DNA of 64,000 bases from an uncultured Woeseiaceae bacterium (GTDB lineage: Bacteria; Pseudomonadota; Gammaproteobacteria; Steroidobacterales; Woeseiaceae), in the NCBI GenBank assembly GCA_945788625.1, contig CALZMQ010000013.1:5360-69359 (forward strand). The letters are read 5' to 3'. How positions within the stretch are numbered: the stretch's first letter is position 1; each line of letters begins with the position of its first letter. The notes under the pieces were generated by a model, which worked only from the letters and a program-made list of their open reading frames with translations, had not been told where the DNA came from and searched no databases. Shown here piece after piece: positions 7,894-16,472 of the stretch. The position numbers and the translations under genes were made by a program.

Positions 7894-9183
7894 CTACAAC
7901 TTGTCTTTGATCTTGTAGTACAGCATGCCCAGGGCAATGATCTGGTTACCCACCCATTGCGATCCCGGCAGGCGAAAGTGCTTCATGTCGGCAAACAGAT
8001 CGAACCGCTCCATCGTGCCGGCAACTGCGTCGGCCATGACCTCACCCATGACATGCGTCGCGGTCAAGCCGTGGCCCGAATAGCCGTGGCAATAGTAGAC
8101 GTTCTTGTTGATTCGTCCTACCGCCGGTATGCGATTCAGGACGATACCGATCCGGCCTCCCCACTCATAATCGATACGCACATCTTTGAGTTGCGGATAG
8201 ACGTTCAACATGCGCGGCAGAATATACGACTTGATACTCGCAGGATCACGACCCGAGTAATTGCAGGCGCCACCATAGAGCAGGCGCTTGTCGGCCGACA
8301 GGCGGTAGTAATCTACAACTTCGTTCACATCGCAGACTGCGACGTCCCGACGGTTGATCTCGCTAGCCACGTCCTCGGACAGCGGTTCCGTAGCGATAAT
8401 GTAACTGCCTGCCGGGAAGACCAGGTTGGACAGGTACCTTGGTTCGAGCTGGCTGTACGCGTTGCCTGCCAGCACTACGGCGTCTGCCTCGACGATCCCG
8501 CTGTCGGTCTTGACCTTCGGCCGCTTCCCGTGCTCGATGCCTGTGACCGGCGACTGCTCGAAGATCTGTACGCCAAGTTCGAGCGCGGCGCGTGCTTCGC
8601 CGACGCAGAGATTCAGCGGGTGCAGGTGACCGTCACGGTAGCAGGCGAAGCCGCCGTGAAACGCGTCGGTACCCAACATGGCGCGTGTTTTTTCGCGGTC
8701 CCATATCTCGTAGTCGTATGCGTGCTTGTGGCGCTCCCGTTCGGCGGCGTACTCTTCGAAATAGCTGACTTGCCGCGCCTTCGGCGCGACTTCGACGTAA
8801 CCGCTCTTGAGGTCGCATTGGATGCTGTACTTCTCGACGCGTTCATAGATGATGTCGTTGCCGCGCCATTTCAGGGCCCACAACATGTCGGCGATGCCAT
8901 CGCCGCGTTTCTTGCGAATTTTCTCGAGCCCGCTGATGCCATTGATGACCTGGCCGCCGTTGCGGCCGGAGGCGCCCCAGCCAACACGGTTCGCCTCGAC
9001 AAGCGCTACAGAGTATCCACGCTCGGCCAGGGTCAACGCGGTGGCGACGCCCGTGAATCCTGCGCCAACCACGCAGATGTCCGCCGATGTGGAACCGTCC
9101 AGCGCCGGGTAATCAGTGGTCTGGTTAACCGTTGCAGCGTAATAGGAGCGCGTGTGTTCCTGCTTCTCGTTGCTGGCTTTCAT
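7894..9183 (-). CDS. FAD-dependent oxidoreductase, PuuB/OrdL-like (copy 2)
   Basis: A 429-residue flavoprotein of the D-amino-acid oxidase family. The dinucleotide motif CVVGAGFTGVATALTLAERG and the second signature VGWGASGRNGGQ are diagnostic for gamma-glutamylputrescine oxidase-like enzymes. The C-terminus has YCHGYSGHGLTATHVMGE, the FAD-closing segment. It would oxidise an amine or imino acid with release of peroxide, and the exact substrate is unknown. It is a clear paralogue of the gene just upstream and is transcribed after it, with the MFS carrier downstream. The ATG at 9183 is preferred over a TTG at 9216. Confidence 0.85.
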   Translation of the reverse strand: MKASNEKQEHTRSYYAATVNQTTDYPALDGSTSADICVVGAGFTGVATALTLAERGYSVALVEANRVGWGASGRNGGQVINGISGLEKIRKKRGDGIADMLWALKWRGNDIIYERVEKYSIQCDLKSGYVEVAPKARQVSYFEEYAAERERHKHAYDYEIWDREKTRAMLGTDAFHGGFACYRDGHLHPLNLCVGEARAALELGVQIFEQSPVTGIEHGKRPKVKTDSGIVEADAVVLAGNAYSQLEPRYLSNLVFPAGSYIIATEPLSEDVASEINRRDVAVCDVNEVVDYYRLSADKRLLYGGACNYSGRDPASIKSYILPRMLNVYPQLKDVRIDYEWGGRIGIVLNRIPAVGRINKNVYYCHGYSGHGLTATHVMGEVMADAVAGTMERFDLFADMKHFRLPGSQWVGNQIIALGMLYYKIKDKL

Positions 9184-9346
9184 TGGTTTATTCGAGGTGG
9201 TGCCTTGCGTAAACAATATTTGAGGTTACGTGGCCCCGGCGGCGCGCTGCAAATCACGCTGCACGATATGGAATGAGGACCCGGTGGGAGAAGGGTAGTC
9301 GGTTTCTGCCTGCGCCGATAATCTTTTGTCGCGCAACCGATACTGC

Positions 9347-10636
9347 CTAAAGTCGATCCTTGATCTGGTAGTACATCATTCCCAGTGTCACCAACGGCTT
9401 CTGCAGCAAGTGTGCGCCCGGCACGACGAACGGTTTGACGTTGGCGAACATATCGAACCTTTCGAAAGTGCCGGCGACGGCGTCCGCCATGATCTGGCCG
9501 GCCAGGTGTGTGACATTGACCCCGTGGCCCGAGTAACCCTGGCAGTAAAAGATATTCGGCGCGACTCTCCCAAGTTGTGGCACACGGTTGATCGGCACGC
9601 CGATGGTGCCGCCCCAGGCGTAATCGATGCCGACATTCGCGAGCCCGGGATAGATTTTGGCCATCTTCCTTCTGTGGTGCGTCCGTATGACCTTCGGGTC
9701 GTCGCCAAAGTAATTGAAGCGGGCACCGAATAGCAGGCGCTTGTCGGCACTGAGGCGGAAGTACTGCAACACGAAATTCGGATCGCAAACGGCGAGATCC
9801 TGCGGGTTGATCGTGGCGACCATATCTGCGGATAGCGGTTCCGACGCAATGATGAAGCTGTTGACGGGAAACATGATGCCGCGAAGCTTGGGTTCGAGGC
9901 TGTGGTACGCATTGCCGGCGATGACCACGGCATCGGCGGTAACGGCTCCCTGTTGGGTTACGACCCTCGGTTTGTCGCCTTTTTCAATGTCGATGACGGG
10001 CGATTGCTCGTGAATCAGAGCCCCGAGCGAGACTGCGGCGTTCGCTTCGCCGATGCACAGGTTCAGTGGGTGCAGATGCCCATTGCCCATGTTCAGGAGT
10101 GCGCCGATGTAGGCGTCAGTGCCTATCATGTCGCAGGTCTCGTCGCGAGACAGGATGCGAATCTCGTGCGGGAAACCGGCTTGCTCGAGTCGCTCGTAGT
10201 CGGCTTCGATGTCACGCAGATGCCGCTTCTTGATGGCCACATCCAGGTAGCCGGACTTCAAATCGCACTGGATGTCGTAGGTCTTTACGCGTTCGCGGAT
10301 GATCTCGTGGCCGGCCCAGCGCAGTTCGCTGAAGACGGCCTCGACGTCTTTTCCAAGGGATTTGGCAACGCATTTTTCGCCGGCGATACCGCCGATCATT
10401 TGCCCGCCGTTGCGACCGGATGCACCCCATCCAACCCTGTTCGCTTCCACGATATGCACGGAGTAACCACGCTCAGCGAGGTGCAATGCCGTAGACACGC
10501 CCGTAAATCCGGCGCCAATCACGCAAACGTCGGCAGTGTGTTCGCCGCGCAGTGGAGCGAAATCGGTAACCTGGTTGGCAGTAGCCGCGTAATAGGACTC
10601 TGTATGCGCTCGTGGTTTTAACACTCGTTCCGCCAA
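9347..10636 (-). CDS. FAD-dependent oxidoreductase, PuuB/OrdL-like (copy 1)
   Basis: A 429-residue paralogue of the neighbouring oxidase, with CVIGAGFTGVSTALHLAERG near the N-terminus, VGWGASGRNGGQ, and YCQGYSGHGVNVTHLAGQ near the C-terminus. The two proteins match along their whole length, so they arose by tandem duplication and may have split substrates. The first codon is TTG at 10636; a GTG at 10624 is an alternative, and neither has a strong ribosome-binding site. It is divergent from the TPR-sulfotransferase gene. Confidence 0.83.
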   Translation of the reverse strand: MAERVLKPRAHTESYYAATANQVTDFAPLRGEHTADVCVIGAGFTGVSTALHLAERGYSVHIVEANRVGWGASGRNGGQMIGGIAGEKCVAKSLGKDVEAVFSELRWAGHEIIRERVKTYDIQCDLKSGYLDVAIKKRHLRDIEADYERLEQAGFPHEIRILSRDETCDMIGTDAYIGALLNMGNGHLHPLNLCIGEANAAVSLGALIHEQSPVIDIEKGDKPRVVTQQGAVTADAVVIAGNAYHSLEPKLRGIMFPVNSFIIASEPLSADMVATINPQDLAVCDPNFVLQYFRLSADKRLLFGARFNYFGDDPKVIRTHHRRKMAKIYPGLANVGIDYAWGGTIGVPINRVPQLGRVAPNIFYCQGYSGHGVNVTHLAGQIMADAVAGTFERFDMFANVKPFVVPGAHLLQKPLVTLGMMYYQIKDRL

Positions 10637-10838
10637 CCGAATTCGGAGCGGCCAACAGTACTACATCGTTGGAACGGTGCTCAATCGGAACCCCGTAAAG
10701 ACGGCACGGCGAGAATTGGCTGCGATGGCTCGACCCATCAGCAATGACCGGCGTACTATACGTCTCGCTCACACGGCCTGCGAATACAGGTTTGATGTGC
10801 AGGGGGCGAGAGCAAACGAGGGGAATCAGGCGATACGG

Positions 10839-12488
10839 ATGGCTGGCACATCGAGTTCGGGAACATCATCGTGGATGCAGGACACCCTCAAGGAGGGGTT
10901 TTCCCTGCTGGCCGCAGGCAGGCTTGACGAAGCCTCCGAATGTTGCAGGCGCCTGCTGGGCGCCAAACCGGACCTCGTCGAGGCGCATTTTCTGGTTGGC
11001 CTCATCGCCATCGAGTTGAAGCAGAACAGGACCGCTGTCAGCGCATTCGGCTCGGTAACCAAGCTCAAGCAGGACCACGGCGCCGCCTGGGCGCAAATGG
11101 CAAGGCTGTTCGTGCAGGCCGGGCAACCGGGCCGGGCGGACGCGGCCCTCGAAAACGCCGTCAAGTACCACGACGGCAATCCCGTCGTGCTCGACTTGAT
11201 TGGCTCGGTTCATTCCTTGCTCGGCGATCAGCAGGAAGCATCGGTGTGGATCGACAAAGCCGTGCGACAAGAACCGGCGAGCATCCAGTTTCTCGTGAAC
11301 CAGGCGAACAACTTCATGTTCCTCGGCAGGCTGGACGACGCCGAAGCCGCGTTGCAAAAGGTGCTCGCGATGCAACCGGGGAATCCGAACGCAAACTGGA
11401 TCTTGTCGAACGTTCGCAAGGCGACAGACCGTGACCATGTCGAACAACTGCAACGGATGGTGAAACAGGAGAGCAGGAATCCGCGCGCGCTCGCGTTTCT
11501 GAATTACGGTCTCGGCAAGGAACTCGAAGACCTCGAGGAGTGGGAAGAGGCATTCGAGGCGTTCGCCCGTGGAGCGAAGACCCGACGCAGCACGATCGAG
11601 TACGACGAACAAACTGAAATCGACATGTACCGGGCATTTGCCGAAACGTTTACCGCCGAATGGCTGGATCAGGGTGCGGCGGGCCACGACGACCCATCGC
11701 CGATCTTCGTCGTCGGACAACCCAGGACCGGTACGACGCTGGTCGAGCGAATCATCACGAGCCATTCGCAAGTGCATTCCGCCGGCGAATTACGGCAATT
11801 CGGCACCTGCATACGTCGCCTGAGCGATTACCGGGAACCTACGCGGTATTCCGCGAAACTGGCCGAAGCGGGAGCGACTGTCGACCCGGTGAAACTGGGC
11901 AACGCATACATGGCGACTACCGAGAAGATGCGGGGCTCGCTGCCTCGATTCGTCGACAAGCTGCCGCCGAACTATCTGTTCCTGCCCATCATTCTCAAAG
12001 CGCTGCCGAGAGCGAAGATCGTTCACCTGACGCGCAACCCGATCGACGCCTGCTTCGCGAGCTTCAAGCAGCTGTTTGCAGATGCCTACCCGCATTCCTA
12101 CGATCAGGCCGAAATGGCGCGTCATCATGCGCGCTACTACCACCTGATGGCGCTTTGGCGTAAGCGCTTCGGCGGGCGGTTTTTCGATATCGCCTACGAG
12201 GACACGGCGCGTGACCTCGAGCCCAATGCCCGGGCGCTGATCGAATTCCTGGAATTGCCGTGGGAAGACGCCTGCCTGCACTTCCACAAACAGACCAGTG
12301 CCGTAACGACGGCGAGCGCCGTACAGGTACGGCAGCCGGCCCACACGCGATCCATCGGCCGCTGGCGGCGTTACGAAACCCAGCTAGATGTAATGCGAAC
12401 AACCCTCGAGGAACACGGTGTGCCGACTGGCGAAGACGGCGGTCCGCGAAATGCGAGTGAGGCTCGCGCAGTCGCCACACCAGAGTAG
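10839..12488 (+). CDS. TPR-repeat sulfotransferase
   Basis: About 549 residues. The first half (about 20-215) is a run of TPR-like helical hairpins (for example LLAAGRLDEASECCRRLLGAKPDLVEAHF and LGRLDDAEAALQKVLAMQPGNPNANW). The second half is a sulfotransferase domain: the PAPS 5'-phosphosulfate loop GQPRTGTTLVER is at about residue 288, and the 3'-phosphate motif is LTRNPIDACFASFKQLF. It should move sulfate from PAPS to a carbohydrate, peptide or small-molecule acceptor that cannot be predicted. Several in-frame ATGs exist. 10839 is preferred because the preceding residues look non-coding; 10875 is also possible. The SSF symporter gene begins six bases after its stop, so they form an operon. 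Confidence 0.82.
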   Translation: MAGTSSSGTSSWMQDTLKEGFSLLAAGRLDEASECCRRLLGAKPDLVEAHFLVGLIAIELKQNRTAVSAFGSVTKLKQDHGAAWAQMARLFVQAGQPGRADAALENAVKYHDGNPVVLDLIGSVHSLLGDQQEASVWIDKAVRQEPASIQFLVNQANNFMFLGRLDDAEAALQKVLAMQPGNPNANWILSNVRKATDRDHVEQLQRMVKQESRNPRALAFLNYGLGKELEDLEEWEEAFEAFARGAKTRRSTIEYDEQTEIDMYRAFAETFTAEWLDQGAAGHDDPSPIFVVGQPRTGTTLVERIITSHSQVHSAGELRQFGTCIRRLSDYREPTRYSAKLAEAGATVDPVKLGNAYMATTEKMRGSLPRFVDKLPPNYLFLPIILKALPRAKIVHLTRNPIDACFASFKQLFADAYPHSYDQAEMARHHARYYHLMALWRKRFGGRFFDIAYEDTARDLEPNARALIEFLELPWEDACLHFHKQTSAVTTASAVQVRQPAHTRSIGRWRRYETQLDVMRTTLEEHGVPTGEDGGPRNASEARAVATPE

Positions 12489-12494
12489 CGTCGT

Positions 12495-14234
12495 TTGGAC
12501 ATCTACACGACCACGATTGCCATCAGCATCCTCGTCTATATCGCGATCGGCAATTACGCCGGGCGTGGCATCAAGAAACTGGACGATTACTATGTCGCCG
12601 GTCGCCGGGCGCCCACGTTGATCATCGTGGGTACGCTGGTGGCCAGTCTCATGAGTTCGACGATGTTCCTGGGCGAAGCGGGCTTCGCGTACGAGACCCA
12701 GGCCGGGCCTTATGTACTGTTCCCGCAGGCGGCCTGTATCGGCTACGTCCTGGGTGCGATTTTCTTCGGGCGATACCTGCGACGCAGTCGCGCGACCACC
12801 GTCGCTGCCTTCTTCGGCGCGCGATTCAATAGTGCGCGCGTACAGGCGTTGGCTGGCGTCACGATTATTCTCGCACTGAGCGGATACTTGCTTGCCGTGA
12901 CACAAGGCGCGGCCATCTTGTTGTCGCAACTGTCCGACCTCAGCTATACGCAGGGGCTCGTACTTGCCTGGCTGAGTTACACGCTGTTCACCATGTACTC
13001 GGGATCGCGTGGCGTCATTCTCACAGACACGCTCATGTTCCTGCTTTTCACGATTGCGAGTGTCGCGGCGATCATCTTCCTCGTCGATCATTTCGGCGGC
13101 GTGCCTTCGATAATCGAGCGCCTTGTTGCGGTTGAAGAGAAGAAAGACCTGATGTCGTGGCACGGCATGATCGGGCCCGGCACTCTGTGGCCAACGCCAA
13201 TGGACTACCTGATCTGGGCAATCGTTATCGATGTGAGCTGGATGATGGTCTACATGGTGAGCCCATGGCAGTCGAGCCGGCACCTGATGGCGAAGAACGA
13301 GCATGTCGTGTTGCGAGCGGCGACGCTTGCCTGCGTAATCGTCGCCCTGCTGCAAGTGATGGTGTACGGTCTCGGCGGTGTCATCAATCTTGGCGACGCT
13401 AACATCACGCCGCCCGAGAGCGCCACGATCTGGGCGTCGCTCAATATGTTGCCGGAGATCCTGGGTGCTTTGATGCTGGCGGGGATCATGGCTGCCGTGT
13501 TGTCGTCGGCCTCGACGTTCCTGTCGCTCGTGGGCTTCAGCGTCAGTAATGACATCGGTATTCACACGAGCAGCGACGAAAAAAAGACGCTGCGTTTCAG
13601 CCGCCTGATGATGCTCGTCGTTGGCACGATTACATTGTTCGCCGCGCTGGTGTTTCCGCCCGACATTTTCTGGCTGACGACATTCATCGCAACGGTCTTC
13701 GCGTCATCCTGGGGCGTGGTGGGCCTGATGAGCATCTGGAGCAAACGCATCTCGGAGAGTGCGGCGTTCTGGGGCATGTTGACGGGGCTGGTATTCAACG
13801 TGGTTCCCAAGTTTTTCACATTCGTCGGCCTGCTCGAGCTGCCGTCGTACCTGAATCCGGTCATCATCGGTGGCGTTGCCAGTCTCGTGGTGACGATTGC
13901 AATCTCCCGTCGCACGGCAGTGAGCGAGGAGGAATCGGTATACCTTAAGAAACTGCACGAGCGGCCGCCCGGCGAAACGAATCCTAAAAAGACACGCACG
14001 ACACTGCTGGCGCCCGTGCTCCTGGTCGCGAACGGCGTCATCACGCCAGTTCTGTTGACGAAGTATTACGTGCTACCGTACCAGCGAGCGACTGGAGCAC
14101 TGCTCGACAATGGATCGCTGGACTGGGCCACCGGAGAGATGGCGCTGATGATCAGCTGGAGCGTCATCTATATTTCGCTTGGAGTATTTGCGTACCGCTA
14201 CATTCGTAGCGCTTACGCGCCCGCAGCAAAATAG
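12495..14234 (+). CDS. Sodium:solute symporter (SSF) family
   Basis: A 579-residue inner-membrane sodium-coupled symporter with many hydrophobic helices. SSF features include IKKLDDYYVAGRRAPT at the first helix-loop, SLMSSTMFLGEAGFAYETQAG, and AAVLSSASTFLSLVGFSVSNDI, which carries the sodium-site serines. The start is TTG at 12495, since the next ATG would remove the first helix. It is co-transcribed with the sulfotransferase and ends exactly at palindromic repeat copy 3. The substrate is unknown. Confidence 0.85.
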   Translation: MDIYTTTIAISILVYIAIGNYAGRGIKKLDDYYVAGRRAPTLIIVGTLVASLMSSTMFLGEAGFAYETQAGPYVLFPQAACIGYVLGAIFFGRYLRRSRATTVAAFFGARFNSARVQALAGVTIILALSGYLLAVTQGAAILLSQLSDLSYTQGLVLAWLSYTLFTMYSGSRGVILTDTLMFLLFTIASVAAIIFLVDHFGGVPSIIERLVAVEEKKDLMSWHGMIGPGTLWPTPMDYLIWAIVIDVSWMMVYMVSPWQSSRHLMAKNEHVVLRAATLACVIVALLQVMVYGLGGVINLGDANITPPESATIWASLNMLPEILGALMLAGIMAAVLSSASTFLSLVGFSVSNDIGIHTSSDEKKTLRFSRLMMLVVGTITLFAALVFPPDIFWLTTFIATVFASSWGVVGLMSIWSKRISESAAFWGMLTGLVFNVVPKFFTFVGLLELPSYLNPVIIGGVASLVVTIAISRRTAVSEEESVYLKKLHERPPGETNPKKTRTTLLAPVLLVANGVITPVLLTKYYVLPYQRATGALLDNGSLDWATGEMALMISWSVIYISLGVFAYRYIRSAYAPAAK

Positions 14235-14280
14235 ACCGGGGTCGAAACGAGTTTTTCAAAAACCTCGGTTCGACCCCGGT
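14235..14280. repeat. Palindromic repeat, copy 3
   Basis: ACCGGGGTCGAAACGAG and CTCGGTTCGACCCCGGT pair with one mismatch around an A/T-rich loop. It begins at the base after the SSF stop codon and is followed by CTTTT, so it probably ends that transcript. It is the third copy of the family seen at 1-41 and 811-861. Confidence 0.85.
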
Positions 14281-14334
14281 CTTTTGCGCAGCAGAATGTG
14301 CGCCGATCTTGTACACTCCCCGCTCTCAATCAAT

Positions 14335-14411
14335 GCGCCCGTAGCTCAGCTGGATAGAGTACCTGGCTTCGAACCAGGTGGTCGGGAGTTCGAATCTCTC
14401 CGGGCGCGCCA
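14335..14411 (+). tRNA. tRNA-Arg (anticodon TCG), CCA encoded
   Basis: A complete 77-base cloverleaf. The acceptor stem is GCGCCCG with CGGGCGC, the D-arm GCTCAGCTGGATAGAG, and the anticodon stem CCTGG/CCAGG encloses the loop CTTCGAA. The anticodon TCG reads CGA arginine codons. The T-arm has GTTCGAA and the gene ends with discriminator G and CCA. A rho-independent terminator follows at once. Its 3' half (14363-14409) is repeated exactly at 61200-61246. Confidence 0.97.
14363..14409 (+). repeat. 47-bp direct repeat, left copy (attL candidate)
   Basis: The tRNA-Arg segment from the anticodon stem to the second-last C is identical to 61200-61246. Direct repeats of a tRNA 3' half on both sides of an accessory block are the usual trace of tRNA-targeted integration. 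Confidence 0.9.
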
Positions 14412-14418
14412 AAAACTG

Positions 14419-14449
14419 AACGGCCCCTTTATGGGGCCGTTTTGTTTTT
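14419..14449 (+). terminator. tRNA-Arg terminator
   Basis: ACGGCCCC, loop TTTAT, GGGGCCGT, then TTTGTTTTT: a classical rho-independent terminator eight bases after the tRNA. Confidence 0.9.
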
Positions 14450-14579
14450 CGCCCGGAGAGATCGAACTGAGTCGCCCGAGGGGCGACCGTTCGACAAATC
14501 GGCTTCGCCGATTTGGACGCACGAAGTGCGCCCGCAGGGTGAGGGCCGCAGGCCCGAATCAATCTCTCCGGGCGCGCCA
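14450..14579. repeat. Hairpin-array element, left copy, ending in a tRNA-Arg 3'-end duplicate
   Basis: The element is bounded by 13-bp inverted repeats (CGCCCGGAGAGAT at 14450-14462, ATCTCTCCGGGCG at 14562-14574). Inside are five successive short hairpins with three-base loops: GTCGCCC-GAG-GGGCGAC, AAATCGGC-TTC-GCCGATTT, GCAC-GAA-GTGC, CCC-GCA-GGG and GGGCC-GCA-GGCCC. Its last 19 bases (14561-14579) repeat the 3' end of tRNA-Arg including CCA. A homologous copy at 61307-61425 keeps the stems and changes loops. No coding frame is plausible. Confidence 0.85.
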
Positions 14580-14587
14580 AAAAAGAC

Positions 14588-14612
14588 AAAGGGTCCCCTT
14601 GTGGGGTACTTT
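14588..14612. terminator. Possible terminator hairpin at the island edge
   Basis: AAAGGGTCCCC and GGGGTACTTT form an imperfect stem around TTGT. It lies just past the stop of the minus-strand beta-helix gene and past the hairpin array, so it could serve either direction. No long T-run follows. Confidence 0.4.
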
Positions 14613-14621
14613 CCTGGTTCT

Positions 14622-16319
14622 TCAGTCTTTAGCGAGGCGCTTACGAAGTTGGTAGTCATACAGCGACGGAACCGCGAATAACGCAACATTCAACGATTCG
14701 ATGTACGGCGCGGGGCGATAGTCGAGTTCGAAAGTTCGATTGCCATGCAGCCCGACGACTCTGGCCATCGGGCCTTCATCGATGCCCAGGATGGTCACCG
14801 ATTCGTCAGCGTAGGCTCCGCCGTTGATCAGCACGCGCAAATTCCATGTTGTATTGAATGCGCCATGCCCCGGCTGCCAGTACCCGGCGCCGCTCCCATC
14901 GAACACCACGGCGACGGGACCATCCTCGGAAGCCGTTGCTCGTGTGTGCAACGTCACGTTGTCGAAGAGGTTTTGATGATTCGAGCCGGCATGCTGGTCG
15001 AGTATTGGCGTGACGAAGACCTCAGCATTCGTGTACACGCATTTAGTCGACTGAGTGTTGAATGTCAGCGAATGCAAAACCGGGTTTGATACTCTGACAT
15101 TCTCAGCCAATACGTTGTGTACATTGCCCATGTGTATGCCGTAATGTGCTCTCCGCTCACCGTCCGTGAGAATGTCGCGATACGTCAGGTTTGCACTGTT
15201 GTAACTCAGGATTCCGCTGTCGGCATTCGTGATGCGTAGGTTGCGCGCCCATGAGTCGTAGGCAGACGTAAAGTAGATGCCGTTGTAGCCTCGTTCCATG
15301 TGGTGCCCGAACCAGGGTGCATTCGGGAACTCCAGATGCAGATCTTCAATGCCGACTTCTTCGAGGCCCTCCCAGCTCGCGATCTGAGCGGGAATCGTCT
15401 CATTCACATCGTGCAATAGCGGGTCCGCCAGAGTAACCGTATCGCCGTCAATAGCCGTAACGCGCGACGTTTGCCGGACCAGCGGTCTTTCCGGGAAACT
15501 CCAGTGGTGCGAACCGGCGGTGTTCGATTCGGATCCGTACAAGGACTTAATGATGCCTGCGCCGGGGCCTTCGCGATTCAACCATTGCACTTGAATGATT
15601 TCGCCGACGCCAAGCTCACTGGGAGTGGAGACCCTTAGCGTGTTCTCACCGCGCTTGCCGGAAACGACATCGGCCAGTACATCAATTTCGGGGTCGTACT
15701 CTTCAAGGTACGCGGCGGCCCTCGTCCCCGGTCTCTGGATCCAGAGGAAGCCGCCGCTCCAGGAGTACTCGGAAAAGTACTCATCGAGGTTTCTTTCGGG
15801 TTCGCGTTGTCGTTTGTCGAGGTCGACAATGTACTTGCGAAGCTCATCAAGCGATGTACTTTTGTCGACCTGATTCAGTGGCCTCGGAAACCACAGCGTG
15901 GTGCCGCCTGGCCCGGACCCTTGTCCTTGCAGCACAATATTGGACCGTTCGATCTTCAGTACCTCGGTGATCCGGTAGCGGCCCGCTCCAAAGCGAACAA
16001 TGACCGGACCGCTCGTGTCATTCGCCGCGTCGATAGCGGAGATAACGGCTTTCGTATCGTCTGCTTCGTCGTTGGCCTTGGCGCCAAAATCATCCACATT
16101 GATGACTTTGCCGGATGCCGTTGGTAGCTGGTCTATTCCATTCCGGTAACCCGCATAGGAAAAATCGGGTAGAAAAGTCTCTCGAATTGTTGTCTCATCA
16201 GACAATATGGCGGGAAGCTGACCAGCAGGCTGCTCTCCCGCTTGCAGCGATGATATAAACCCGATTGTCGCGACAATCGCGCTGAAAAATCTGCATGGCA
16301 AAATGTTGCGGCGCATCAT
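14622..16319 (-). CDS. Secreted pectate-lyase-like right-handed beta-helix protein
   Basis: A 565-residue exported protein with a signal peptide (about 1-26, ending SLQA before GEQ). The start of the mature domain, VINVDDFGAKANDEADDTKAVISAIDAA, is the hallmark of the pectate-lyase-3/GH28-related beta-helix family. Later rungs include GIEDLHLEF, YNGIYFTSAYDSWARNLRITNADSGI and AENVRVSNPVLHSLTFN. It probably binds or cleaves an acidic polysaccharide in the periplasm or at the surface, and whether it is a lyase or hydrolase cannot be told. GAGAAG lies five bases before the ATG. It is divergent from kduI, which fits a role in releasing uronate-type sugars. It is the first gene inside the island. 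Confidence 0.75.
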   Translation of the reverse strand: MMRRNILPCRFFSAIVATIGFISSLQAGEQPAGQLPAILSDETTIRETFLPDFSYAGYRNGIDQLPTASGKVINVDDFGAKANDEADDTKAVISAIDAANDTSGPVIVRFGAGRYRITEVLKIERSNIVLQGQGSGPGGTTLWFPRPLNQVDKSTSLDELRKYIVDLDKRQREPERNLDEYFSEYSWSGGFLWIQRPGTRAAAYLEEYDPEIDVLADVVSGKRGENTLRVSTPSELGVGEIIQVQWLNREGPGAGIIKSLYGSESNTAGSHHWSFPERPLVRQTSRVTAIDGDTVTLADPLLHDVNETIPAQIASWEGLEEVGIEDLHLEFPNAPWFGHHMERGYNGIYFTSAYDSWARNLRITNADSGILSYNSANLTYRDILTDGERRAHYGIHMGNVHNVLAENVRVSNPVLHSLTFNTQSTKCVYTNAEVFVTPILDQHAGSNHQNLFDNVTLHTRATASEDGPVAVVFDGSGAGYWQPGHGAFNTTWNLRVLINGGAYADESVTILGIDEGPMARVVGLHGNRTFELDYRPAPYIESLNVALFAVPSLYDYQLRKRLAKD

Positions 16320-16472
16320 TTGACTTCTCTTTGACTATTTCCACGGCCAGGCAATGGCAGAATGCGCATACACCGGGTCGACGGGTGTTTTGCCCTCAGT
16401 TAGGATGGCGAGGCAAATTCCAGGATAATGTCTCCGCCGCCCTTTATACAGCACCCAAGTTGAGAAACGAAT

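Noticed and set aside
7822-9276. Long plus-strand open frame (484 codons) opposite the FAD oxidase
   Set aside because: It mirrors the oxidase gene on the other strand, has no family signature and no ribosome-binding site; the minus-strand protein has clear motifs.
12384-13565. 393-codon minus-strand frame opposite the SSF symporter
   Set aside because: It is a shadow of the symporter gene with charged, repetitive composition and no start signal.
16371-16387. Near-palindrome CACCGGGTCGACGGGTG upstream of kduI as an operator
   Set aside because: It occurs once, does not match the FadR-type sites, and is short enough to arise by chance in GC-rich DNA.
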